DNA from: Sipunculus nudus
Lineage: Eukaryota; Annelida; Sipuncula; Golfingiida; Sipunculidae
Assembly (NCBI GenBank): GCA_026874595.1
Contig: CM049317.1
Location: 64,314,118 to 64,378,117, forward strand
DNA length: 64,000 bases
Direction: 5' to 3'
In this document: one piece after another, positions 47,247-59,651 of the stretch
Layout of the letters: every line of letters starts with the position of its first letter
Numbering within the stretch: position 1 is the stretch's first letter
Program-made: the position numbers and the translations under genes
Notes under the pieces: generated by a model
The model's database searches: none
What the model was told of the DNA's origin: nothing
The model's input: only the letters and a program-made list of their open reading frames with translations

Positions 47247-47406
47247 TATTTTAATATGACCTCATTCATGTGTATCTGTAACACCATGTGACTGGACAGT
47301 CTTGCCTATCACTATTAGTCCATAGTACATGTATCATGTATCAGATATAGTAAATACACCAATATACAAGCTGTGTATTATCTATTCATTGGAATATAAC
47401 ATAACA
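47247..47406 (+). repeat. 3' LTR of the Gypsy element
   Basis: Shorter than the 5' LTR (about 50 bp missing internally). Preceded by a polypurine tract and ending ATAACATAACA like its partner. Confidence 0.7.
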
Positions 47407-47411
47407 CAGGT

Positions 47412-47524
47412 GGTGATAAAGTAATGCTTATAAATAAGATCATGTGGCAAATGTGATGTGGATCCAAAGAAACCTGGAAAAATACAGAAATCAAAATGTA
47501 AAATAGCGGGTTTTTAGAATTTTA
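47412..47524. other. Short spacer after the LTR
   Basis: Nothing recognised. Confidence 0.5.
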
Positions 47525-48900
47525 GTTTTTAGCTCAGCTGACTATAAGTCATCTGAGCTATAGTCATGGTCCATTGTCCGTCGTCCGTCCGGATGTCCAT
47601 CCGTAAGACTGGCAAGTTTCAACACCATTGGATCTACGAATCTAAAATTTGCCATACAGTTAGATGTCCCAAAAATCTCCTACCATGCCAAAAATTGGGT
47701 CAATAGGACTTCGTTCCTTCGAGATATTAAGGAAAAACCTAAATTTTTTATTAGAAATCTATTTTCACACTTCAGGACTGCCTAATATCAAAACCACTCA
47801 TCTGGTTTTCTTCATATTTACCATAAATATTCCTCTATATAGTTCCTATGTACATGCAAGAAATTAAGTCAGTATTATTTAATTTAAAAAAGTTATGGGC
47901 CCAAACATTATGGACTTTGTAAAAAAATCAGGAAAGATATTTGGTCACTCAAGACCAAAAGTGTTAAAGGTAGGGACATTTTTTCAATAATACAACTTTA
48001 ATTGATCAAAATTTAATTTTATACCAAAAATTAGATCAAAATCTGTTAAATTTTTTAAAATATTGGCAAAAATATAAAATTGGTACCTTAAATTTTGCCC
48101 AAGTTTGACCATGGCACGTTTTTTTCCTGTAAGTACCGTGGATTTATTTTTCACAGCATGTTTTTGTTAGCATTTTGTCTGTTAACACCAAAAATTTGAA
48201 ACCAGTTGATCAAAAACTGTAGATTTTATTCAAGTTTTCAAGCACCATGTCACATCAAGTTTACATCAAGCTAGTGTTATGCAGTTTGCTAGAGCTCAGC
48301 TCCCCAGCTGCAGCTGTAAGTTCCTTAAATTTAGCATACAGTTAGATGTCTCTAAAATCCCCTACCATAATCACTAGGACTTAATTCCTTCGAAATATTA
48401 ATGAAAAACTTCATTTTTCCATTAAAAACCAATTGTTACACTGTAAGACTGCCTAATATCAAAACCACTGATCTGACTTTGATCATATATAATATACATA
48501 TTTTTCTATACATTCGCTATGCACATGCCAGAAATGAAGCAGTATTGCGTAATTGTTTTAAGTTATGGGCCCAAACATAATGCACTTTTTAAAAAATCAA
48601 GAAATATATTTACTCCCTTAACAAGAGGATTGTGGAAGCTAGAGATTTTTTGTCAGGGATGTAACATTATTTAATCAAGATTCAATTGAATACCAAAAAT
48701 TAGTTCTGAATTTTTCAAATTTTATAAGTTATTAGTATAAATATAAAATTTGTACCTTAAATTTTGCCCAACTTTGACCATGGCACGTTTGTTTCCTGAG
48801 AGCACTTTTGATATAATTTTTATATTATGCACACATAAGGATTTCATCTTTGTAGTTTAGAAAGCTGAAAGAAATTGGCCAAATATAGTAGCTTTTATTA
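47525..48900 (+). mobile_element. Palindrome-headed dispersed repeat, copies 3 and 4
   Basis: Copy 3 (47,525-48,215) has an intact head palindrome (47530-47560) and body. Copy 4 (about 48,310-48,900) starts inside the body (TTTAGCATACAGTTAGATGTC) without the head and ends with the same AAATTTTGCCCAACTTTGACC stretch, broken here into parts. Two adjacent bodies with a single head suggest a tandem insertion or a duplication with truncation. Confidence 0.7.
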
Positions 48901-51900
48901 ATGTTTATATGAGACCATGTCAGACCCAGGCTTAATCCAGCCCCTCTTAAGTTACCTGTATGTTGACCTTGTTGACCTTCATCAGATTATGCATGCTTGA
49001 GCAAAGCATACACTGGGGCAGCCAGGCAGCTAATGCCCAGCCACAGTTGTACCAGGTGTCCAACCCAACTCATCTAGTAGTTGTTTTGAATAACAACATA
49101 ACAATAAACAATAAATTGATAATTTTGTATTGTTTTTTTATAACAAATTAAAAAAAAAATAATAGAAAAGGAATTTGTTAGTTAATGAGTAACAGAAAAT
49201 TAACTTGCAGTTACTGATGATGTAAGAATCTTGTATGGATGGATAGAATGTCAATGTCAATGTTATTCCAAATAACACCATGCAGTCACCTATGGTATTT
49301 TTCAGTGAAATTTTAATGATAAAAAAATAAATCATATTATTCATTACTAATCATTAGGAATCATATGAAGGAAATTAATATTAGACAAAGATGCATTCGA
49401 TAATATTAATCTAGATTCCTACTGTGTCTAGTGTGTAGATTGATGTGAAAGTAGTCCAAAGTGAATATATTACATTTATTTTTTTTAATATAAATAAAAG
49501 CCATAAAACCAGGTACTTATGATCATTATTTAAATTTGTGAATTTTGTATATTCTGGATTCTCAACATCTTTGTTTGGCTAAAACTGAATAAATACTAGA
49601 CATGGTGTGAATGCTTTGCAAATGTATTTGAATATGAATATGAATATTTACTGCATTAAAAAAATTTATTGCATAAGAATAGGAATTCAGGTAAAAATGA
49701 AAGTATTTGAATACCAGTGCAGATACTTTCAAAATTTATTAATGAATGCATTCATGAATATTCTATAATATTATTTCAATAATCATTTCAGGTATATTTT
49801 ATTTTAAAAAATCATATGATTTTCTTCTTATTTTTTTTTGTTAATTATATTGGCACAATATTTGTTAATTAAATTTTAATAAATAGTTAAACTCTTTTAT
49901 AATATGTGCTGCTTATAAGTTATATGGCCAAGTCAAAATCTGTGTGACAATAGCACCCCATTTGTTAATAAAATAAATGAAATCAATCCTCTTCCCTGTC
50001 TACAAAGATAATATCAAAATCATACATAAGCTAAACACCAACAACTCATAATAAAGCTTATATTTATTACCACACAAAACAAGCATGTGCCTCTTTCCCA
50101 AATCATATTTTTTATCATATATAACAGCTGAGCGCCGTGACCCATGGTCCCTTGTTTGCCATTTGGATAATTAATAATTTTAACCATGCATTTTCCTTTA
50201 ATTTATGGTCATGAAAATATATTTTAATTTTCCTTAGAATGTTGAATTTTCTGTCTTGATGTACTGAGGTTTTCATTGCAAGTTCGGACTCTTTAACTTC
50301 ATTATGTATGAAATAATTAGAATTTAGAAAGCATGTAGAGTCTGCCTGTATAGATATGAACTGCCACCAACGTTCTGCATCATCAGATCTGGAAAATTAT
50401 CAAGACAGATCAAAGTTTTGTGTGTGGTATTTAACTGAAGGAAAAATATTAATTTAAGCTTAGAGAAATGTGGACTTGCAACACAGGTCAGCTCTGCCTA
50501 CGAGAACAGAGGCAGCTGCAATTTGGTCTTATTGCAAACAGTGGAAACTGTCACCCTTAACATCCCCATTTATACTAGTTAATGGTGATAATCTGGTAAA
50601 TGTCTGAAATTCTTTCAACAGGAACATGTTGTTTTGAGGTTCATTACCTCAAGAATATTTAATGGATTGTACCTATGGGTGTTACCTGAACCCAGCACAA
50701 AATTTAATAAAACTGATCAAATTTGGTAACGGACAAACCAACAGGGACCACAACACAATGTCCCTGCCACCTGGCTGGGATATAATTATATTATTTAGAG
50801 TAGAAAACAGCTATTTTTAACCTTTCTGCCGGTGAGCACCAGACAAAATTTTATTTATTTCATTAAGACTTCCTTTAAAATTATCACTTAAATTTATGAA
50901 GTTAAGTAAAGTAATGGAATGTGTTCTGTCGGAAGATTCAAACATTCATCCTTAGTGTGCATCTTGTGACCATGTTTATTTAAGCTGATATTTGGTTTCC
51001 AGAGATTTTTATGTGTTAGATCAAGTTTGAGAATAAACAATTTTAAATTAGACACAATCAGCTCCCCATCACAAGCAGTTTAACACAACAATGTTTTTAA
51101 CTTTGTTTTATAAACTTATTGGTTCAAATGTGTTTTATAAGTACCAGGGCTGAAGTCATATTGATCTACATTAAGACTTGGTTTAATAGGTCAAGATTCG
51201 TTTATCTGCAGAAATTATGAGGTTGATTACCATGCTCTGTTTCAGCTATTATAAATGTATACAGTTTTAATCTAGTTCAGTAAAATTCTGTTTTATGTCA
51301 AATACCACCAGGCTAAAAAAACGAGAAAACTTTGTGGTATATGGACGTTAATTTCATGGGTTGGTCATCAAGTTTTATTGAATATTGGCCCTTCTTTCCA
51401 TTTCAAGCACTAACAAAAAGCAACCTGACAGGCCATAACAGTGATTTAAGATGATGTCATTATTTGTTTTTATGATATTCCCCTGAAACTGAGCAGTTTA
51501 ATTGAGAATGCATGAGCTTGAAAATTAAAAGAGGGTTTTACATTAAATTAAAAAAGCAAAGTATGGATGTGAGAGTAATAAACATTCCATCAATTTTCCA
51601 GTTATACAGATAATGGAATATATAGCTGAATCAATTATTAATTGATCGTGGATCAGTGTGTGCTCGAAACTGATGACTGACTAATGAAATATGTATGGCA
51701 CTTTGTCCGTCTGGCCGTCTGTTAGCAGAGAACAATTTGTAAGCGCTGGCCCTAGAACCCTGTTAGGGCTAAAAAATCTCCTATATCCTCTGAGCTATGG
51801 GGCTGGTAAGTATCCACCAGAATAATAAAAAATTTGATACAAAACCTACAATATCTTGATAATTAATGTATGGATTGTCATGAATCTTGCCTTGAATATT

Positions 51901-52079
51901 GACCTTGCCTAGTTTTGTCATTTCCTGATAAGTGGTGGCTCAACTTGTATATTTTCATATTTTACAAATATTTTTTCTATTTTTTTTATTATTAAATGAC
52001 AACAATCATGTCAGTTTCTCAACCGTGATTCCATCTAGTGTCCCAAAACCTGGTGTGTTCATTGATCACAAGTGAATTC
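48901..52079. other. AT-rich non-coding; isolated repeat terminus at ~50,126
   Basis: No gene seen. The shared terminal module (CAGCTGAGCGCCGTGACCC, then ATGGTCCCTTG) occurs at about 50,126-50,157. The rest is AT-rich with no clear structure. Confidence 0.5.
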
Positions 52080-52893
52080 CCTATAGTAATCTCCCTGTCT
52101 GTCTATCTGTTCGTCTGTCTGTCTGTCCTTTCATCCAGCCAAACAAATTTGTTTCCAGATGATAACTCCATGTTGGATTGACATATGGATTTCAAACATG
52201 ATTTACACATGGCCCACCACTAAAGAAAGAACCTGTGTGATTTTTGGGTCCTGAGGTCAAAGGTCAAGGTCACAAGGCTCTCATATTTAAAAAGATTATG
52301 GCTGCATTTTAAGCCAAGATTTTCATCCTAAACTTTCCATCTTGCACATTTAGCTGACTTGCCAGCATGGGGAGAGCATAAATGAATTTGGGGTCACAAG
52401 ATCAAGGTCTCAGGGGCCATCCATTCACAAATTTGTTTATGGATGATAATTCTGCTTTTGCCAGACAGATTGGCTTCAAACTTGATTTATTAATGACCCA
52501 CACCTTAAGTAAGAAACATTTTGATTTTCAGGGTCCCAGAGGGCAAAGGTGAAGGTCAAAGGAGCCATATCTTTAAATGGTTGTGGATGCACTGAAAATC
52601 AAAATTTTCATCCCAAACTTTCCATCTTTCACACTTGGCTTATTTGCCCAAAGTGGAGGAAATCTGTAGATTTTGAGGTTACCTAGTCAGAGGTCAAGGT
52701 CACTGGACCCACTTTTTTGTAAAGTTCATTACAACGATCTAAATGCTCCAAGTTCAAGGATAATAAGTTCTTAGATTTTATGGTCACAAGGTCATTGTTG
52801 AGGTTGCAGGACTCTCATTCTGAAAAATATCTTTAAAAATACCCTTATAGACAAATTCAGCTGAGCGTTGAGACCCATGGGTCCCTAGTTTTA
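52080..52893 (+). mobile_element. AGGTCA-rich non-autonomous element with terminal cap
   Basis: Starts near a GTCT microsatellite (52,100-52,135). Its body is related to the Helentron-like element at 16-17.5 kb (GGATTTCAAACATGATTT, AGGTCAAAGGTCAAGGTCAC at 52,254). It ends in CAGCTGAGCGTTGAGACCC, ATGGGTCCCTAG then T. It has a similar body but a different 3' cap from the 16-kb element. No open frame. Confidence 0.65.
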
Positions 52894-53006
52894 TGAGGGA
52901 TTTCCTTTAGTTAATAGACATCAGATATATTTGAAAAGGCACCTTTAACATATTTTCTTCACTTTCTATACCAGCATAGGTCACAGTGTCCGTCTTGCAC
53001 TGAGCG

Positions 53007-53149
53007 ATGCCCAGTGAAGGCAGTTCACGGTTACGGAGCAAGCGCATCGGTGTGATGAGAAGACTGAGGAGTCAGACAGAGGGAGACATGCCAGTGTCAA
53101 GGTTGTCTGCAGATATGGAATCAGAGACAGCACTGCCACCCGCAGTGAG
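53007..53149 (+). CDS. WDR37: WDR37 first coding exon
   Basis: The start ATG at 53007 is preceded by an in-frame TGA (53001), so translation begins here. The exon acceptor is at 52974 (ACCAG|) or 52979 (ATAG|). The 47 complete codons begin MPSEGSSRLRSKRIGVMRRL and end ALPPAV, with AG left over (phase 2) before GTAAGA. The start resembles vertebrate MPTESAS; the Arg-rich remainder is poorly conserved, as in orthologues. Confidence 0.85.
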
Positions 53150-55937
53150 GTAAGAACAACACTGTGAGAGTTTGTTGTTCTACCAGCTTGTAAGGGGTCT
53201 GCAGCACCATGGTTATGGTGAATACTAATGTTGACAGTCACTTGCATGATCATAAATGATCAATGACAGCATGTCAGCAACCAATGATCAGTTATTAGAC
53301 ATTACTGACTGCTGTTTGAAATCAGTTGTAATTCCATGATTGTTCATGAAGCATGAGTACAGGTCTATTGACCTCTGGGAGTATGAAATTTTTATCCAAA
53401 TATTGGCTTATACATTTATCTAATAATTCTATAGCCTCCACATGTATAGAGTACCATTAAACTTGGTTATGAGTTTAAAAGTAAATACAGACTTGTAAAG
53501 TTTGCTCAAATAAATTAAATGAAAAGTGTACCTTTCCTCTGAATTGCCTCATCTTATGTGCAAAATGTATACCATAATGTCTACTTGAATTTGTACAGGA
53601 AAAAATAATTATTTTTCTCAGTGTGTTAATTATTATATGTAAAATATGAAAAATTAGAATATTGTAGTAGCGAAGATCGTCTGACACCTATGAATCAACG
53701 GTGGGCGATAACAGGGGATGTACGGCAACCCTCATGTTAATTATTATTAAACACCAACACTTGTTCGGGTATATGTGAGTGCAGCTGGTGACAAAAAAAG
53801 ATATCCATTATATCCTGTAACTGGCATTTAATAAACCGGTGTTTTATATATATATGATATACAGGGTTTTAGCCGCACCGGTCGGGGGTTACCGGGACGG
53901 CCTGTACTGCCGGCAGGAACAAACTAAACATTTGTAACCCACAGGCCGGCAAAAAAGATCATAAAGATCAAAAAATAAATCCAGCTACCGGCAATGGAAC
54001 TTCAGTAATTAATTACCCCAAACTGTTAAATTTGTACCTCATTAGTACAATTTGTTAACAAATTTATTTGATCACGGCTATGGTGCAAACAAAATTGACA
54101 GGAGTCACTAATCACCTTAATATTACAAATCAAATAAATTATTGGTAAACAAACAAGCAACAATCTTCGAAGGGTTTCACAGTTTGGACATGAAAGGAAA
54201 ACATCATTAGCCAGGGGTCTCTCACGGCGTACATCGGAGCGTAGCATCATTGGTGGTAAGAAAATGGGCTATTGTTTTGTAATAATTCATGGCAATATTT
54301 AATTCATTTACGAACATTATTTGTATGGATTTCAGAATACGCCCTAAAGAAATGGTAATGGTGATTTTCTTAGGGCGTTCATGAAATTTATTTGTGGTGC
54401 CACCATGGAGGTATAATCAGAGTACTCTAATTATACCTCCATGGTGCCACCTGGCGGCAAGTGCACTTATAACAGCCGTGAATATGTAATCTCACCAGAT
54501 TTATTTATATATTTTAATAAATTAAATGTTTATTTTTCCCGTTTGGTAATTTCAGTGGAAAGAAATAAATGAAAAATATATGTTTATCATATTTCTAAAC
54601 TGTGACGGGGGAATAACATAAAAGGGGAAAAATTGACAGGTTTGAACCATGGGATCAAGGTTAACAATTTAACAGTTCATGCGCCTCTGACCAAATGGCA
54701 CAGTTGCCAACACGAGATAAGGTAGTTTTATTTGGGAGATTCTTATAAGATTCATACAGCGGGGAAAAAAATAAATGATTTCACGGACATTACTGGGATT
54801 TATCAAATAAAACTCTTTAAGACAGCGGTATATCCTTTGTGGCTGCGATTCAAAGCATTGAGGATCTCTATTTAACCTTTGGTGTCTCGTAGCACCAGGT
54901 CATGCCAGTGATCAGTGGTCCGTGCGAGATTTGTCTCAAGTGGATTGCTAGTATATGATCATCAGCTAATGTGGTTTTTGTCCCACTGACAAATCCTTCT
55001 TATTCTATTATTAAGTAAACAAAATATTATCGATTAAAACACATCTTTTTACCTTGAGTTCTTTTGTACAAATCACATTCATGTTGTAACAAGTCTGAAG
55101 CAAAGATGGCCCATCGGTATCAGTTAAGTGACAGTTTTTCCTATTTACTTGAAGTCACAAATCTGATAAAATTGTTCCGATAAGTAATCATGTTACTGCC
55201 ACGCACTAGCACATAAAGATGTGTTGTTATTGGATGAACAGCGTCCACATTTGATTCATCTCCGCATGCAAAGCTGTTTTAATCATAGCAACAGTTTTGG
55301 TTCATACGGACCGCCGGTGGTCACCAGCAAAAGCTAATATCGGCACCGTATTTTGGTGTACAAATTCATATATGTATTATAGAAAAATATGTTTGAGGAA
55401 ATTTATAGTGTGTGAACTAATGAAGGATACGAACTGATGTAGACATTACGGTAATCTATTTTGGCAATGCAAGATTGATCATTGGATTGTCTGCATCAAC
55501 TGACCAGTCATCAACATAGTTTATCATTTGCCCAGCCCTAGTGAATACACAGTACTCTTCTTTGTACATACATACAATGGTTTGTGTACTTAAATTCTAC
55601 ATCACTTCTTTTGAAGATTAACTTGTATTCTGTTACAAGCTCAGGGTACTCAATCACTCATGTTAAAGTTTCAAGTACTTTCAGAAATTGTTATGGTTTT
55701 CATTAGAAGTAAAGTACAACATGTAACTAATTTTCAATTGTGGTGATTTGATTCATTGCAGTTCAGCTTTCTAAATACAAGTGACATTAGGATACCTCTA
55801 AAATATGGAGTATTTGGAAAAATCTCAGAAACCTTCACATTCATGTTTCGTTCAAATATTTTAAAAACCTTTATGTATATGAAGCCAGTCTCAGTGTCAG
55901 TACAACTTTCATGAAAACAACACATGTCTTTTTGCAG
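53150..55937. other. WDR37 intron with hairpins
   Basis: AT-rich intron. It holds a GC-rich patch at 53,870-53,960, two adjacent hairpins at 54,339-54,451 and a CTCF-like word on the minus strand near 54,447-54,459. No exon or RNA gene recognised. Confidence 0.6.
54339..54451. repeat. Two adjacent inverted repeats
   Basis: Hairpin 1: ACGCCCTAAAGAAA (54339-54352) with TTTCTTAGGGCGT (54366-54378), 13 pairs with one bulged A. Hairpin 2: 22-nt arms at 54396-54417 and 54430-54451 with one mismatch, around a centre that itself holds the palindrome AGAGTACTCT, so the whole 56-nt tract is a nearly perfect palindrome. Confidence 0.9.
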
Positions 55938-56008
55938 GAAGAGACTTGCAACTCTCTTCAGCCAGATTGAGAGAGAATTTGAGCTTTTATACGCTGACAA
56001 TATTGCAT
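55938..56008 (+). CDS. WDR37: WDR37 exon: helical segment
   Basis: A 71-nt exon from TTTTTGCAG| to |GTAAGT. It encodes KRLATLFSQIEREFELLYAD then NIA; vertebrate WDR37 has [21 protein letters not shown] at this point. The segment is predicted coiled coil or helix. Phase 2 in, phase 1 out. Confidence 0.92.
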
Positions 56009-56506
56009 GTAAGTACTTTGTGACATATATTAATATTAAATTCATAGGCTTAAGCATTCCAAAATAGGTTTATATGATTTATTTTAGGAATTCATTTCTT
56101 GTGTGCTAGTGCGATGGAAATTTCTATGAAGTTTATCAATATTGTTTCAGCCAAGATTTAATGTTAACAGAGCTCCCATAATGAGCACTTTGGTTTTTAC
56201 AAGGCATGGACATATGTTACAATATAATTATATTACCATGAATATAAAGAAAGGCTAAGATGGAAAATGTATGAATATCTCATTGCACTTTAATTTTTAA
56301 AATTGTATATAATCAGCTAACAAATAATAAGACGGTATGATATCATCTGTCTGATAATTTTAATGACAATTTTTGGCCAACATTTTTCACAAATAATAAA
56401 CAGGATGAATATGGGATTCCCTTGACAATATATGTATAAATATCTGACCTGTATGCAACAAAGCATATATGAAAATTTCCAGCTGTTTCTGTTTTGCTTT
56501 AACCAG
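56009..56506. other. WDR37 intron, no feature seen
   Basis: AT-rich; only the splice signals at its ends are recognisable. Confidence 0.6.
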
Positions 56507-56617
56507 TACAAGAAAAGATTGACATTCTGAATGAAAGGTTAGAAGGTCAAGGAGACAAGGCTGAAGGTCAAGATGTAACAGATGGAGCCGCCCAATCCGT
56601 CAAGGCCATGAAAAAAT
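56507..56617 (+). CDS. WDR37: WDR37 exon: second helical segment
   Basis: A 111-nt exon after TTTAACCAG|. It encodes QEKIDILNERLEGQGDKAEG and a variable tail ending KAMKK. Vertebrate counterpart REIDTLNERLAAEGQAIDG. Donor |GTGAGT; phase 1 in and out. Confidence 0.92.
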
Positions 56618-58157
56618 GTGAGTCGCCGTAAAATCATAAAATATAACAATACATTGTTGAATTTTACCCTTTTCATACACAAAACAGTTTGAAAATGTTT
56701 TGTTCAAAGTTGATTGGTCAAATCAGTTTCACACCATATTAAATTGTGCGTTCACTTGGGCATCTAGCACATGTGGAAGAATGTAGAAAGCTGACACAAG
56801 CATTCACACTTGCACTAGATCTAGAACTATGCTACTTGAAAAATACTGCTAGGTCTAAACTGTTTTGAATGCATATTGAGTGTTCACACAACAAATAAGC
56901 AGAGAGGATAATTTGCATTGGGAACAGTTTCAACCTCAACCTGAGATCGATTCAGACCGTAAAGTTTGAAATTGAAAATGTTTGGATTGAAGTGTGAATG
57001 ACCAATTCAGATTCAAAATGATTTGAAACAGGTTTGCATTTGCCATGTGAAAAGGGTATTCATATTGTGCAACTTGCATATTGCCAAGGCCAAGGCTAGA
57101 AATTCAGATGATTGGTCATATTTTGACTCTAAAGTTTAATAGGGCTGGAATAGTTGGATACAGCCAGTATCAACTACTTTTTGTGACAGTTTCATCAGTG
57201 TATGTCAAAGGACTTCATCACATATAGTTGACTTAAAACTGCTGGCCTCTGGCTGGTGCTAGTGGCAGGAAGACACGCAAAGACAAACAATGATGGGAGA
57301 CAGTATGACCTGTTGCAGTGATGTAGGACCTGGACTTCCACAATTTTAGGGACTCAGACTAGAGGATCCTGGACTCAGACTTGTACTCAAACTTGAAGGT
57401 GAGGCCTCGAGAAATCAGATATGTATAAATATTTGTGTACATGTGGTAGCTACTAACAGAATATTACAAAATAATAACACTATGTATACCAAGATAAGCT
57501 CAGCATAGGGAGCAAGAAGGTATAATTAACCATTATTGTAAAAGCATGTGTAATCTAACTTTAAAATGTATATGACAATCTGTTCATTTTAAATTGCTTT
57601 TTAAGGATATTTGTATTGGACTTATACTTAGGTACCAAATGACTCAGACTTGAGGAAGATGGACTTGAACTCTTGGATTTGGACTTGGACTCAGGTGGCA
57701 TAGACTCAGACCTGCACTTGGACTCTGATGGTGTAGACTCAATTACATCACATACCTGTTACATCTCAGTGACTCTCTACTCACACCCATAACACCACTG
57801 AGTAGCTTGCAGTATTGAGTCTTGAACTTAAACTGATGAAGTTTGGTAACATTAACAAAGTGTCACAACTAGTAAGTTGACACTGGCTCTGTGTGAGTAC
57901 TGTTTTAGCATTGCTCAACATTATCACCAGAAAGACCACTTACATTCTGTAGCATACAAAGCTGTTACAAAGTGCCTCATATTTATCTGTAAATAAAAAC
58001 AACTAGATGATGCTGCATACTGTTCTCTGTGTGAAAAATCTTTATTTTTATAACCAGCGTTATAACCATAATTTTGACATGCAACCTTCCATAACTGCTT
58101 TTTAGTATGAATGCAAAATGCAAAAAAAATATGAGGACGTTGTCCCTCCTTACACCC

Positions 58158-58239
58158 GTTATACATCTTTGAGCTTGTATTTGTAGCATTTTTAGCAAAT
58201 ACACCAGTTATACATCTTTGAGCTTGTATTTGTAGCATT
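58158..58239. repeat. 49-bp-period tandem duplication
   Basis: The 33-base word beginning GTTATACATCTTTGAGC and ending TTTGTAGCATT occurs at 58158-58190 and 58207-58239. Confidence 0.85.
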
Positions 58240-59631
58240 ATAAGCATCTGGTGCATTTATCATTTAAAAAAATCGCATATTTTATTTTACAAAGAGCTCT
58301 TTTTCATTATTTCATATTATTCAAACTTTTTTTTCAATTTATTATTTTACACAAGCTTTTGGTACTGTTTTAGAAAAAAAATCCCAAGTTGTACTTCTGG
58401 AAGTGGAGTTTAAATCTAGATTATAACTGAATATGTAGTTGAAAATAGTCAGAGCCATGTTTAATGAGGTATGATAAAAAAAATCATATCTTCTTAGACA
58501 AATACAAATATATTTATGTGTATGTAGGCCCTTTTTTTCATCACAGCCAGTAATATACATTTTGTTCACTCATTTAGATTCTTAATTAAAAGACGGGAAC
58601 CTGTTGTAACAATATTACAGATAATGAATATTTTATGATTCATGGATCAAACTGTTGCCCCAACACTATAGGTGACTTAGTAGGAAAGGCTGACAGCTTT
58701 GTGAACTGGGTATTTTATGGAATCCCTAGAGGTATGTGGTTAGAGTATTAGTTAAACTTCAGACTGTGTATGTATGAATCTATTTCAGTACACAGAATCT
58801 CTCTTACTATTTGAGTACACTGTCCTTTGTAACCTTGTCAAAAAACCCTGAAGCCTGCTGCCCTCTGTTGACTTTGTTGTGATAAGGTTATTACAAAACA
58901 TGCAGAAAACTCAAGGGAATCAGAATTGTCAGAATGTCATAATGTTATTCCAAGATTCTTGAAGAATCTGCAGCTGTGAGAAAAGTAGTTAAAGGTCATA
59001 TTTATACAAGCCCTGTGGTTCAAATCTGTATTATAATCGATGGTGATGGCACTGAATATTTGTCAAACCACTCCTCTATGACTAAGCCTTTGAAAAACCT
59101 TTGAAATTATCTCATCAGGCTAAAGAAATTTGACAATATTCCATGACAGGACCATTGCAGTGCCATCTGTTAGAAACATCTTCAACTACAGTGGACTGAT
59201 GAAAAAACCTGGGTAATTTGGAGTGCAAATGAATTCAGTCACCAGTGGCTGATCTCTTGCAGTTTCAGCCCCATCACAGCATTGGGCAGCAGGCTTGAAA
59301 CTTTCATTTTAGAAGTGAAACTATACTTTCATATAGTTTATTTCTTGGGTAACTGACCGCTTATCTCCATGAACAACATAAGCAGAGAACAGGGAAGATT
59401 TACTACCTAAGAAAGCCTCATTTAGAGTCATAAAAGTAATACATAATCAGCAATAGTCTCTCACTTTCATGGTAATATCATTATACCAATATTATACACT
59501 TCATGAATATTTACAGGAAAGGAATTTTATCTCTAAGTTGACTTAAAACTCTTAAAACTCTTAACAATCTCTTTAAGTTTTCTGTTTGGTTTTCCATTTG
59601 GGTAGCATGTTGATTTGCACACACACTCAAG

Positions 59632-59651
59632 CACACACACACACACACACA
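59632..59651. repeat. (CA)n microsatellite
   Basis: About ten CA units after an interrupted ACACACTCAAGC start. Confidence 0.9.

Larger units (their letters stand above)
20572..47406 (+). mobile_element. Decayed Ty3/Gypsy LTR retrotransposon, split by a 24-kb insertion
   Basis: 5' LTR 20572-20781 (starts TG, ends AACA) and a related 3' LTR 47247-47406 share TGTATCTGTAACA, ATGTATCA...ATATCAGATAT and TATTCATT words. The near-repeated flanks CAGAT (20567-20571) and CAGGT (47407-47411) look like a 5-bp target duplication. A primer-binding site TGGTGTCAGAAGTGGGA follows the 5' LTR and fits the 3' end of tRNA-Leu. A purine tract AAAGAGGGGAGA precedes the 3' LTR. gag, protease and most of the reverse transcriptase are deleted. 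Non-functional: it carries stops, frame changes and the large insertion at 21739-45976. Confidence 0.8.
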
